Under the pieces are notes generated by a model that was given only the letters and a program-made list of their open reading frames with translations, made no database searches and was not told the origin of the DNA. A program made the position numbers and the translations under genes. A stretch of DNA of 30,879 nt from a virus, in IMG/VR virus record IMGVR_UViG_3300011114_000620, positions 1 to 30,879 of that record. One strand, given 5' to 3'. How positions within the stretch are numbered: position 1 is the stretch's first letter; each line of letters starts with the position of its first letter. Below are positions 13,787-20,392 of the stretch, in pieces.

Positions 13787-14678
13787 CCAAGCAGATTTTG
13801 CAGACGAAGTACGCAACTCAGCGTGGTGGAGTGGTGATAGTCGTAAGGTAGCCAATGGTAGAGCAGTAGACGCAATCCTTACTAAGCAGGGCAAAATGCC
13901 TATTCCTGACTTGTCGCAAGTAGAGGTAGTGCAGATGGGTCATGTTATGCAACCCGTGATTGGCAGACTAGCTCAGGACAAGCTACAAATAGAGCTTAAA
14001 GAAGCGGACTATGCTATTACTCACCCCAAGCATGATTGGTTTAGATCACACTTTGATTTCATATCGGCTGACGGCAAGACTTTAGTTGAAGCTAAGAACT
14101 ACAACGCTGGCACTAGGTCAAAGTTTGACGCTGATACCAATACGATCCCGCTTGCTGATTATGCTCAGTTAGTGCATGAAGCTGCTTGTCATGGCGTTGA
14201 ACATATCTATCTGGCGGTTTTATTTGGTGGTCAAGAGTTTCAGACCTTTGAATTTAACATTAGTGAAGCTGAGAAAGACGAGTTTATACAGAAAATGTCG
14301 GTGTATTGGGGCTTTGTGAAAGCAAACACCTTACCTGAAGCTGAAACCATTGAGCAAACTAAGCTGATCTATCCAACTAGCATTGAGGAACAAGTGGTAG
14401 CCACGCAACAAATGGAACAAGCAGTAGCGCAACTCAAAGGTATCAAAGGTCAGATTAAAGAGCTTGAAGGTGCAGAGGAACAGATTGAAGTAGCCATTAG
14501 AAACGCTCTAGGCGACAAGTCAGCAGTCGTTGGTGTAGACGGCTCAACTCTAGTAACTTGGCGCTCTACTAAGCCTTCTATGCGCTTTGCAAGTGATCTA
14601 TTCAAACAAGCTATGCCAGATATCTATGAGAAGTTTGTTATGGAAATGCCAGGTAGTCGTAGGTTCTTAATCAAATGA
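13779..14678 (+). CDS. YqaJ-family recombination exonuclease
   Basis: The 299-residue product has the YqaJ/lambda-exonuclease PD-(D/E)XK fold signature. The helix MGHVMQPVIGRLAQ (54-67) is followed by HFDFISADGKTLVEAKNYN, with D93 and E104-x-K106 as metal and catalytic residues. QLVHEAACHGVEHIYLAVL matches the last conserved block. A helical tail from about 215 holds a coiled-coil-like stretch. The enzyme resects DNA 5' to 3' so that the annealase encoded downstream can pair the strands. The usual Glu of the first motif is Gln (Q58) here. Coupled to both neighbours by overlaps. Confidence 0.78.
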   Translation: MNNQADFADEVRNSAWWSGDSRKVANGRAVDAILTKQGKMPIPDLSQVEVVQMGHVMQPVIGRLAQDKLQIELKEADYAITHPKHDWFRSHFDFISADGKTLVEAKNYNAGTRSKFDADTNTIPLADYAQLVHEAACHGVEHIYLAVLFGGQEFQTFEFNISEAEKDEFIQKMSVYWGFVKANTLPEAETIEQTKLIYPTSIEEQVVATQQMEQAVAQLKGIKGQIKELEGAEEQIEVAIRNALGDKSAVVGVDGSTLVTWRSTKPSMRFASDLFKQAMPDIYEKFVMEMPGSRRFLIK

Positions 14679-14758
14679 ACACGCTTGAGTTTGTAGTTTG
14701 GGCAGTTGTAACAACTTTTATCATTGAAGGTGTTTTATTAATGGGGAGATTATTATGA
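14675..14758 (+). CDS. Single-span membrane mini-protein (27 aa)
   Basis: The product MNTLEFVVWAVVTTFIIEGV continues LLMGRLL and is one hydrophobic segment. Its ATG overlaps the nuclease stop and its TGA overlaps the recT start (ATGA at both ends). It could serve mainly to pass ribosomes from one gene to the next. Also possible as a membrane peptide. Confidence 0.5.
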   Translation: MNTLEFVVWAVVTTFIIEGVLLMGRLL

Positions 14759-15582
14759 GCAATAACTTAATACCTTATGCAGATATGGAACAAATGGCGC
14801 AGGCTATGGTCAAAAGTAATCTGTTTGGCATGAAGGATGTAAACCAAGTGATAGCCCTTGGGCTAGTAGCACAGGCTGATGGGATGCCGTTTGCTAGTGC
14901 AGTGCGGGACTACGACATTATCCTCGGTAGACCAGCACTCAAGTCAGCTAGTATGCAAGCGAGGTTTCAAGCTGCTGGTGGCAAGGTGGAATGGAAGGTT
15001 TACAGCGATGATGAAGTGACGGGTATCTTTTCACATCCTAATGGTGGCACGCTAGAGTTAACTTGGACTATTGAACAGGCACAACGGATTGGTTTAGTTA
15101 AGCCTAATTCTGGCTGGTCAAAGTATCCACGGGCTATGCTTCGGGCACGCTGTTTATCAGAAGGAATCAGGACAGTATTTCCTGGCTGTCTTGGCAATAT
15201 GTACGCCCCAGAGGAAGTGATTGATTTTGAACCACAGACACCACCCAAGCCAAGGAACATGGGCATTGTTACTAAGCTAGGTAATGAGATAGTCACCATT
15301 GCTGATCTAAAAGAGGACATGATAAAAGGTATACCCATGTTTATCCCAGGCAGTGATGAACCTTACGCTCAGTACCTCACAGTAGAGGATTGGATTGATG
15401 GCTACGCAGAAATGCACGCTAAGATTCACGAATCAACTAAGCTCAGTCAGGAGGATAAAGACGAGAAAATTCATTCACTACGGACTTGTAATGAAGCATA
15501 TACGACAAATTTTGACGGCAATACAATTGCCAAATTCTTATCCAAGCTCACGATCCATAGAAAGGAAATCGCAAATGGCTAG
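14755..15582 (+). CDS. recT: RecT-family single-strand annealing protein
   Basis: The 275-residue product carries the RecT core: MAQAMVKSNLFGMKDVNQVI, VAQADGMPFASAVRDYDII, LKSASMQARFQAAGGKVEW, then WSKYPRAMLRARCLSEGIR and FPGCLGNMYAPEEV. RecT proteins form rings or filaments on ssDNA and anneal complementary strands. Pairing with a YqaJ exonuclease just upstream is the standard two-gene phage recombination module. GGGGAG precedes the ATG. The C-terminal 60 residues are charged, with no clear domain. Confidence 0.82.
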   Translation: MSNNLIPYADMEQMAQAMVKSNLFGMKDVNQVIALGLVAQADGMPFASAVRDYDIILGRPALKSASMQARFQAAGGKVEWKVYSDDEVTGIFSHPNGGTLELTWTIEQAQRIGLVKPNSGWSKYPRAMLRARCLSEGIRTVFPGCLGNMYAPEEVIDFEPQTPPKPRNMGIVTKLGNEIVTIADLKEDMIKGIPMFIPGSDEPYAQYLTVEDWIDGYAEMHAKIHESTKLSQEDKDEKIHSLRTCNEAYTTNFDGNTIAKFLSKLTIHRKEIANG

Positions 15583-15838
15583 TTTTTTATATCAAGAAGG
15601 TAAAGGTGGTCTATTACAGGAGTTCGATAAAAAGAATCCTGCTGGACCAGACTGGAAGGGTACTCTCAAGCTCAGTAGAGATTATAAGAAGGGCGAGGAA
15701 GTACGCATTAGCGCATGGACTAAGAACAATCCCAAGGGAACGATCATTAGTCTTAACGAAAACAATTGGACACCAAACCCAGATAGTAACTACCCAAAGG
15801 AAATTAATCATGTTAAAGACAGCGATGTTCCGTTTTGA
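15575..15838 (+). CDS. Small ssDNA-metabolism protein with SSB-like tail (87 aa)
   Basis: The product starts MASFLYQEGKGGLLQEFDKK and has a beta-strand middle (GTLKLSRDYKKGEEVRISAW, KGTIISLNENNW). It belongs by look to a common small phage protein family found among replication genes. The last six residues, DSDVPF, resemble the acidic tip of bacterial SSB (DDDIPF) that recruits repair enzymes. It overlaps the recT end by eight bases with AAGGAAA upstream. An SSB-like or SSB-mimic role is inferred. Confidence 0.6.
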   Translation: MASFLYQEGKGGLLQEFDKKNPAGPDWKGTLKLSRDYKKGEEVRISAWTKNNPKGTIISLNENNWTPNPDSNYPKEINHVKDSDVPF

Positions 15839-15980
15839 TATAGCCTTATTTTTATTGGTTTTTGCACTGTTTATGCCGATTGCAGAGGCTGGTACTAAAT
15901 GCGAACCTGATAGCAGGGGAGGCTTTTGTTGTTGGGATGTAGAAAAAGACGGCATTTTTAAACCGATCTCTTGTGCATGA
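15810..15980 (+). CDS. Small secreted four-cysteine protein (56 aa)
   Basis: The frame overlaps the end of the previous gene by 29 bases. It has an n-region MLKTAMFRFD, a hydrophobic core IALFLLVFALFMPI and a signal peptidase I site after AEA (residue 26). The remaining 30 residues hold C31, C40, C41 and C55, which could form two disulfides in the periplasm. AAAGGAAA lies about seven bases before the ATG. The stop overlaps the rusA start. Function unknown. Confidence 0.55.
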   Translation: MLKTAMFRFDIALFLLVFALFMPIAEAGTKCEPDSRGGFCCWDVEKDGIFKPISCA

Positions 15981-16366
15981 TTATTCTTGATCTACCTTAC
16001 CCACCGTCAATCAATAACTATTGGATGACGAGTGGGCATAGGCGATACATTAGTAAGCGAGGTATGGAGTTTAGAGCCGCAGTGTGGGCTTATTGCCTAG
16101 AATGGAAAGTGGGTAAATTGGGAGATCAAGCCGTGATGGTTCACATTGTTTTAAGACCAAGATCAAAGAAGCTCATGGATATTGACAATTGCGCTAAAGC
16201 CATTTTAGATAGCCTAGAACACGCAGGAATCATTAATTCTGATGTTCAGGTAGAGCGTTTAGTTATTGAAAGAGGGCAGCCAGTTAAGAATGGCGGTTGC
16301 CGTGTGTTAATTGAATTAATGTGTGCCGATAGCTCAGAGTCGAGTCCTTCACAAGAGGACAGTTAG
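15977..16366 (+). CDS. rusA: RusA-like Holliday junction resolvase
   Basis: The 129-residue product has LPYPPSINNYW at the N-terminus and DIDNCAKAILDSLEHAGIIN followed by SDV, the RusA pattern of acidic residues and Lys that hold magnesium and cut four-way junctions. Length fits the family (about 120). I chose the ATG at 15977 (ATGA overlap); a TTG six bases upstream is possible. It closes the recombination set of nuclease, annealase and resolvase, which would process replication and packaging intermediates. Confidence 0.85.
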   Translation: MIILDLPYPPSINNYWMTSGHRRYISKRGMEFRAAVWAYCLEWKVGKLGDQAVMVHIVLRPRSKKLMDIDNCAKAILDSLEHAGIINSDVQVERLVIERGQPVKNGGCRVLIELMCADSSESSPSQEDS

Positions 16367-16420
16367 GTAAGGTGCGCCAGCCACCTCTTGAGTAAGCTGG
16401 CACTAACAATGGGGATAGAT

Positions 16421-16630
16421 ATGAATGTACCGTACAGAACTAAGACAGGCATAGAAATTGGCAAGTATTACGAGAGGGATACCCGACCAGAAATATCAAG
16501 CGATATGGAGATTATTCAAAGCATTATGTTGGGTAAATATGAGTCGATTAGGCGTAAAACAGCCATTATTTATGCTTATTTTTTAGGCATTACACTGACA
16601 ATTTTTTGCTTGTTTGTGTTTGCTAAATGA
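16421..16630 (+). CDS. Membrane-anchored small protein (69 aa)
   Basis: The N-terminal 45 residues are polar (MNVPYRTKTGIEIGKYYERD). Residues about 48-67 form one membrane span (AIIYAYFLGITLTIFCLFVF). GGGGAT lies six bases before the ATG at 16421; starts at 16388 (TTG) and 16409 lack good sites. The stop overlaps the next start. It begins the coupled block that runs to the radical SAM gene. Function unknown; a membrane tether or holin-like peptide is possible. Confidence 0.55.
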   Translation: MNVPYRTKTGIEIGKYYERDTRPEISSDMEIIQSIMLGKYESIRRKTAIIYAYFLGITLTIFCLFVFAK

Positions 16631-17070
16631 GGGGTTCAAACACCTATTCTGAGAGGCAAACTGTTGCAAATAGGGGTGAGATATTGTTTGAGAAGTATTG
16701 CAAAGAAAACCACTATGAATATAAGCGAGTCGGTTTTGATGAGAAAAACAGCTTTATAAGCACTTTCTATGATTTGTCTACCTTACTACGCAATTTGCCA
16801 GATTATGTGATGGTGCGCCCAGATAGCACCTATGTGGTCAATGTAAAGGGTACAGCCAATCTTAAAAAGAAAGAGATTGATATGTTGCCATTGATGATGG
16901 AATGGTTCTCTAGTCGGGCAGCGCCCTTAATCTATGCTTTTTGTTTTGAAGCTAGTGATCCTTTGTTTGTTTACCCTGACCAGCTTATTAGTTTGTACCG
17001 TAGATCAGTTGATAAACAATGGTCTGATGGGGTCATTTACCGTACTTTGAATTTAATGGAATTTGCATGA
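16627..17070 (+). CDS. PD-(D/E)XK nuclease-like protein
   Basis: The 147-residue product shows the order expected of small Holliday-junction or restriction-type nucleases. Helix GEILFEKYCKEN has E19, then LPDYVMVRPDSTYVVNVKGT has D59 and N72-x-K74. The usual Glu/Asp two residues before Lys is Asn, so catalysis may be altered or lost. A conserved hydrophobic strand, PLIYAFCFEAS, follows. The gene is coupled to both neighbours. It may be a non-catalytic DNA-binding relative. Confidence 0.5.
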   Translation: MRGSNTYSERQTVANRGEILFEKYCKENHYEYKRVGFDEKNSFISTFYDLSTLLRNLPDYVMVRPDSTYVVNVKGTANLKKKEIDMLPLMMEWFSSRAAPLIYAFCFEASDPLFVYPDQLISLYRRSVDKQWSDGVIYRTLNLMEFA

Positions 17071-17684
17071 AACACGCTACTAAGGCAGAATTAATTGCGT
17101 TTGAGCAGGAAACAGCGCAGTTGTGGGAAAACGGGGATTTACCGTACCTTATTCACCTTTCAGGGGGTAATGAGGATTTTCTGATTGATTTGTTTGGGGA
17201 GGCGAGTGAAGGGGACTGGTTCTTTTCTACGCACCGTAATCACCACCACGCTCTTTTAGCGGGAATACCAAAAAATGAACTACAAAACACAATATTGGCT
17301 GGAAATTCTATGTTTGTTTATTCTAGGAAGCATCGTTTTTTTACTAGCAGTGTGCTTGCTGGCACTTGTTGTATTGCTGCTGGCGTAGCCTATGCCTTAA
17401 AGGAAGCGGGTAGTAGCAACCGTGTCTGGTGTTTTTTAGGTGACGGGGCTGAAGATCAAGGGCATTTTTATGAAGCAGTGCGTATGGTCGCAGGGCATGA
17501 TTTGCCTTGTACCTTTGTTATCGAGGACAACAATCGCTCAGTAGATACCACCTTATCAGGGCGTAATCCACTAGAGTTTAGGTTTAGGATGCCAGGCTGT
17601 GTGATTCGTAACCACTACACCCCAACTTATCCTCATGCTGGTAACGGTACTAAGAAGCACATTATCTTTAAGGATAAAAGGTGA
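17067..17684 (+). CDS. Thiamine diphosphate enzyme, E1-alpha-like half
   Basis: The 205-residue product matches the PP domain of 2-oxoacid dehydrogenase E1-alpha. It has STHRNHHHALLAGI (54-67), then SSVLAGTCCIAAGVAYALKE, then the cofactor motif from GDG (125-127, FLGDGAEDQGHFYEAV) to NN (155-156, FVIEDNN). Together these hold magnesium and the diphosphate of thiamine diphosphate. Usual E1-alpha chains are about 320-400 residues, so N- and C-terminal parts are missing. The partner half is encoded 1.1 kb downstream. No E2 or E3 gene is seen, so it is probably not a dehydrogenase complex; a decarboxylase or carboligase acting on a small keto acid or sugar is likelier. Confidence 0.75.
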   Translation: MKHATKAELIAFEQETAQLWENGDLPYLIHLSGGNEDFLIDLFGEASEGDWFFSTHRNHHHALLAGIPKNELQNTILAGNSMFVYSRKHRFFTSSVLAGTCCIAAGVAYALKEAGSSNRVWCFLGDGAEDQGHFYEAVRMVAGHDLPCTFVIEDNNRSVDTTLSGRNPLEFRFRMPGCVIRNHYTPTYPHAGNGTKKHIIFKDKR

Positions 17685-18781
17685 ACAAAGTCTATTTTGG
17701 TGATTGTCGAGATTCCATGCGCCAAATGGCTAAAGACGGCATAAAAGTGCAAACTTGTATTACTAGCCCACCTTATTATGGTCTTAGAGATTATGGAACT
17801 GCTACATGGGAAAGTGGAGATATAAATTGTGATCATAAAGAATATTTAGGTGGTCATGGTGATAAATCACAAAAACAATTAACTTCTAGTGGGACTCAAC
17901 AATATAACTATCGTGATATTTGTAAAAAATGTGGTGCTAAAAGAGTTGATAACCAAATAGGTCTTGAACAAACACCAAAAGAATTTATTGATAACCTTGT
18001 AGAAGTATTTGCTTGTGTTTGGGACATTCTTGAAAATGACGGAACTCTTTGGGTAAACCTTGGTGACAGTTATTACAACTACAGACCAGGCAAAGGACAA
18101 GCATTGAGCAAGCAATCTGTATCCAATAGCCTTCAAGACTTGCCGCAAGACTGTGCAAGAAGGGGAAATAAATTAGAAGGCTATAAAGAAAAAGATTTGA
18201 TGGGTATGCCTTGGAGATTAGCTTTTGCTTTGCAAGACTTTGGTTGGTATCTTAGACAAGACATTATTTGGCATAAACCAAACCCTATGCCTGAATCAAT
18301 AAAAGACAGATGCACAAAAAGCCATGAATATATATTTCTTTTAACTAAAAATCCACAATATTATTTTGACAGCGAATCAATAAAAGAAGAATCTATTAAT
18401 TCGGAAGAACAACAAATTGCAAAAAGAAATAAAAAACAACATAGATTTAATGCTCAAGAACATGAAACAAAATTTGTTCAGCACAATTTTTCTAAAATAA
18501 AAAATACTTATGAAAAAAGAAATAAAAGAGATGTATGGACTGTATCTGTAAAACCATACTCAGGGGCTCATTTTGCTGTATATCCAGAAGAATTAATTGA
18601 GCCTTGTGTAATGGCTGGTAGTCGTGTTGGTGATATTGTTTTAGACCCTTTTTTTGGTAGCGGGACAACTGGGGCTGTTGCTCAAAAATTAGGCAGGCAA
18701 TATATAGGCTGCGAACTTAACAAAGATTATGAACAATTACAAAATGATAGGCTTCAACAAATGGCTATGGAGTTAATATGA
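17681..18781 (+). CDS. DNA methyltransferase, N4-cytosine/N6-adenine type
   Basis: The 366-residue product has motif IV TSPPYYGLRDYG near residues 28-39 and motif I DPFFGSGTTG at about 322-331. This is the beta-class order of exocyclic-amino DNA methyltransferases. Between them lies a possible metal-binding insertion (CDH near 48, CKKCG near 79). The start is GTG, overlapping the upstream TGA (GTGA), and the stop overlaps the next start (ATGA). The middle is unusually AT-rich: hand counts of 18361-18480 give 22-28% GC against 38-45% in the neighbours. No restriction partner is adjacent, so it probably protects phage DNA. Confidence 0.85.
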   Translation: MNKVYFGDCRDSMRQMAKDGIKVQTCITSPPYYGLRDYGTATWESGDINCDHKEYLGGHGDKSQKQLTSSGTQQYNYRDICKKCGAKRVDNQIGLEQTPKEFIDNLVEVFACVWDILENDGTLWVNLGDSYYNYRPGKGQALSKQSVSNSLQDLPQDCARRGNKLEGYKEKDLMGMPWRLAFALQDFGWYLRQDIIWHKPNPMPESIKDRCTKSHEYIFLLTKNPQYYFDSESIKEESINSEEQQIAKRNKKQHRFNAQEHETKFVQHNFSKIKNTYEKRNKRDVWTVSVKPYSGAHFAVYPEELIEPCVMAGSRVGDIVLDPFFGSGTTGAVAQKLGRQYIGCELNKDYEQLQNDRLQQMAMELI

Positions 18782-19293
18782 CTTATAAAGACGCACTAAT
18801 CCGTGCCAATACTTATTTGGCTGCTGATCCTAAAACTAGATTCATAGGCTATGGTTTACTCAAAGGTCGAGCTTTGGGTACGCTAATCAATGTGCCAGCA
18901 GCCCAGATCATTGAGATGCCCGTAGCTGAGAACCTAATGATGGATATGGCTATTGGTATGGCGCTTGTAGGTTGCAAGCCAGTCGTATTCTTAGAGCGCA
19001 TGGACTTTTTAATGAACTGCATGGACGCTCTAGTTAATCACCTAGATAAGATCAGCACGATCTCCAATGGTGAATTTATGCCAAAAGTCATTATTCGGTG
19101 CATTGTAGGCAACAAAAACAAGCCTTTATACACTGGATTGACCCATATTCAGGACTTTACGGAAGGGTTACAGGCTATGGTAACTATGCCAGTAGTGCAA
19201 TTAAAGACCGTGGCTGACATCAATTATTCGTATGAAAAAGCCGACAAAGCCTTATATTCAACGGTTCTAGTGGAATACAAGGACCTAATATGA
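18778..19293 (+). CDS. Thiamine diphosphate enzyme, E1-beta-like half
   Basis: The 171-residue product matches the Pyr domain of E1-beta/transketolase. IIEMPVAENLMMDMAIGMAL carries E51, equal to the Glu that activates the thiazolium through the aminopyrimidine ring. GCKPVVFLERMDFLMNCMDA and LVNHLDKI follow, as in E1-beta (DF...NQ-x-x-K). It stops where the transketolase C-terminal domain would begin (usual length about 325). With the product of 17067-17684 it would make the minimal two-domain active site. ATGA overlaps join it to the methyltransferase and radical SAM genes. Confidence 0.75.
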   Translation: MTYKDALIRANTYLAADPKTRFIGYGLLKGRALGTLINVPAAQIIEMPVAENLMMDMAIGMALVGCKPVVFLERMDFLMNCMDALVNHLDKISTISNGEFMPKVIIRCIVGNKNKPLYTGLTHIQDFTEGLQAMVTMPVVQLKTVADINYSYEKADKALYSTVLVEYKDLI

Positions 19294-20384
19294 AAACGAA
19301 CAAATACTCGGATTTCAAGATTTTTCATGTGGCGGGGAAGGTTAATTCGTTTTTAGAAAATACCATTTCTGCCCCTATCTATGTTCGTATCAAGCCAATC
19401 AACCTATGCAACCACGGGTGCTTCTTTTGCGCCTACAGTACGGGCTTTAGGGTCAAGGACGGGGGCGAGGAAGAACATATCCACACAGGTATGCACGAGG
19501 ACATGAAAGAGGACGACACCATTCCTAGAATGAAAATGTTAGAGATACTGCATGACCTATACAAAATGGGTGTCAAGGCTATCACTTACTCTGGCGGGGG
19601 TGAGCCACTGATGCACCCAGACATAGTCGAGTTCATAGTCAAGACCTTTGAGTACAACATGGATGTATCCATTATCACTAACGGTCAAAATTTAGCCAAG
19701 GAAAGAGCCGTGGTGCTGCGTAATGCTAAGTGGGTAAGGGTTAGCATGGACTACACCAATGGCGCAGAAATGAAGCGTTTTAGGAATGTTCCAGAAAAGA
19801 GTTTTGACAGTGTGATTAAGAACATCGAGGAGTTTGCGAAGTACAAAGCAAAAGACTGTGATCTAGCAGTTAATTATATTGTGCACCGCAACAATTACGA
19901 AAACTTGGGGGTGTTTACACGCCTATTGAAAAGTATTGGAGTGGAAAATGTGCGCTACAGCCCTATGTATGTACCAGATTTTTATAATTATCACTATGCC
20001 ATTGCTGATTCTGTTAATGATCAACTCAAAGAAGCTGCCACCTTGGTTGACGATAACTTTAGTGTTAATAGCACTTATAACATTACTCCTGGCAGCAGCC
20101 ACTCGCCCATCAGGTCTTATAAGCGTTGCTACATTATGCAAACCGTACCCGTTATCGGTGCTGACCTTGGAGTCTATGCCTGCCACAACAAAGCCTATGA
20201 CAGCACGGGCTTGATTGGTTCACTCAAAGATCAGAGCTTTAAAGACCTGTGGTACAGCCAAGCCACTAAGGACTACATGATTAACTTTAATGCCAAGCGC
20301 ACCTGTTTGCATGAATGTTCCAATGACCGTAAGAATATTTTGATTAACGAAGTAGTACAAGCCAGTACCGATAACTTTATTTAG
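19290..20384 (+). CDS. Radical SAM enzyme with SPASM-like C-terminus
   Basis: The 364-residue product has the [4Fe-4S] motif C40-x3-C44-x2-C47 (NLCNHGCFFCAYS) and the SAM-binding GGEP motif at about 102-106 (YSGGGEPLMHP). The C-terminal part has C280, C298, C339 and C343 with VYACHNKAYD, GSLKDQSFKDLWYS and CLHECS, like SPASM/twitch domains that hold extra clusters. Such enzymes cleave SAM to a 5'-deoxyadenosyl radical to modify peptides, sugars or nucleobases. It directly follows the thiamine diphosphate pair by an ATGA overlap, so the two activities are probably steps of one path. The substrate is unknown. Confidence 0.85.
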   Translation: MKTNKYSDFKIFHVAGKVNSFLENTISAPIYVRIKPINLCNHGCFFCAYSTGFRVKDGGEEEHIHTGMHEDMKEDDTIPRMKMLEILHDLYKMGVKAITYSGGGEPLMHPDIVEFIVKTFEYNMDVSIITNGQNLAKERAVVLRNAKWVRVSMDYTNGAEMKRFRNVPEKSFDSVIKNIEEFAKYKAKDCDLAVNYIVHRNNYENLGVFTRLLKSIGVENVRYSPMYVPDFYNYHYAIADSVNDQLKEAATLVDDNFSVNSTYNITPGSSHSPIRSYKRCYIMQTVPVIGADLGVYACHNKAYDSTGLIGSLKDQSFKDLWYSQATKDYMINFNAKRTCLHECSNDRKNILINEVVQASTDNFI

Positions 20385-20392
20385 GGATAGAT

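Noticed and set aside
15000-15338. 112-codon leftward frame opposite recT
   Set aside because: Antisense shadow of a well-supported gene; composition is unnatural and no ribosome site is seen.
16377-16402. GCCAGC/GCTGGC hairpin after rusA as a terminator
   Set aside because: No T-run follows and the coupled genes downstream need read-through; it may only influence the start at 16421.
17067-19293. A full pyruvate dehydrogenase or transketolase
   Set aside because: Both halves are too short, the C-terminal domain is absent, and no lipoyl E2 or E3 gene is present, so only the two cofactor-binding domains can be claimed.
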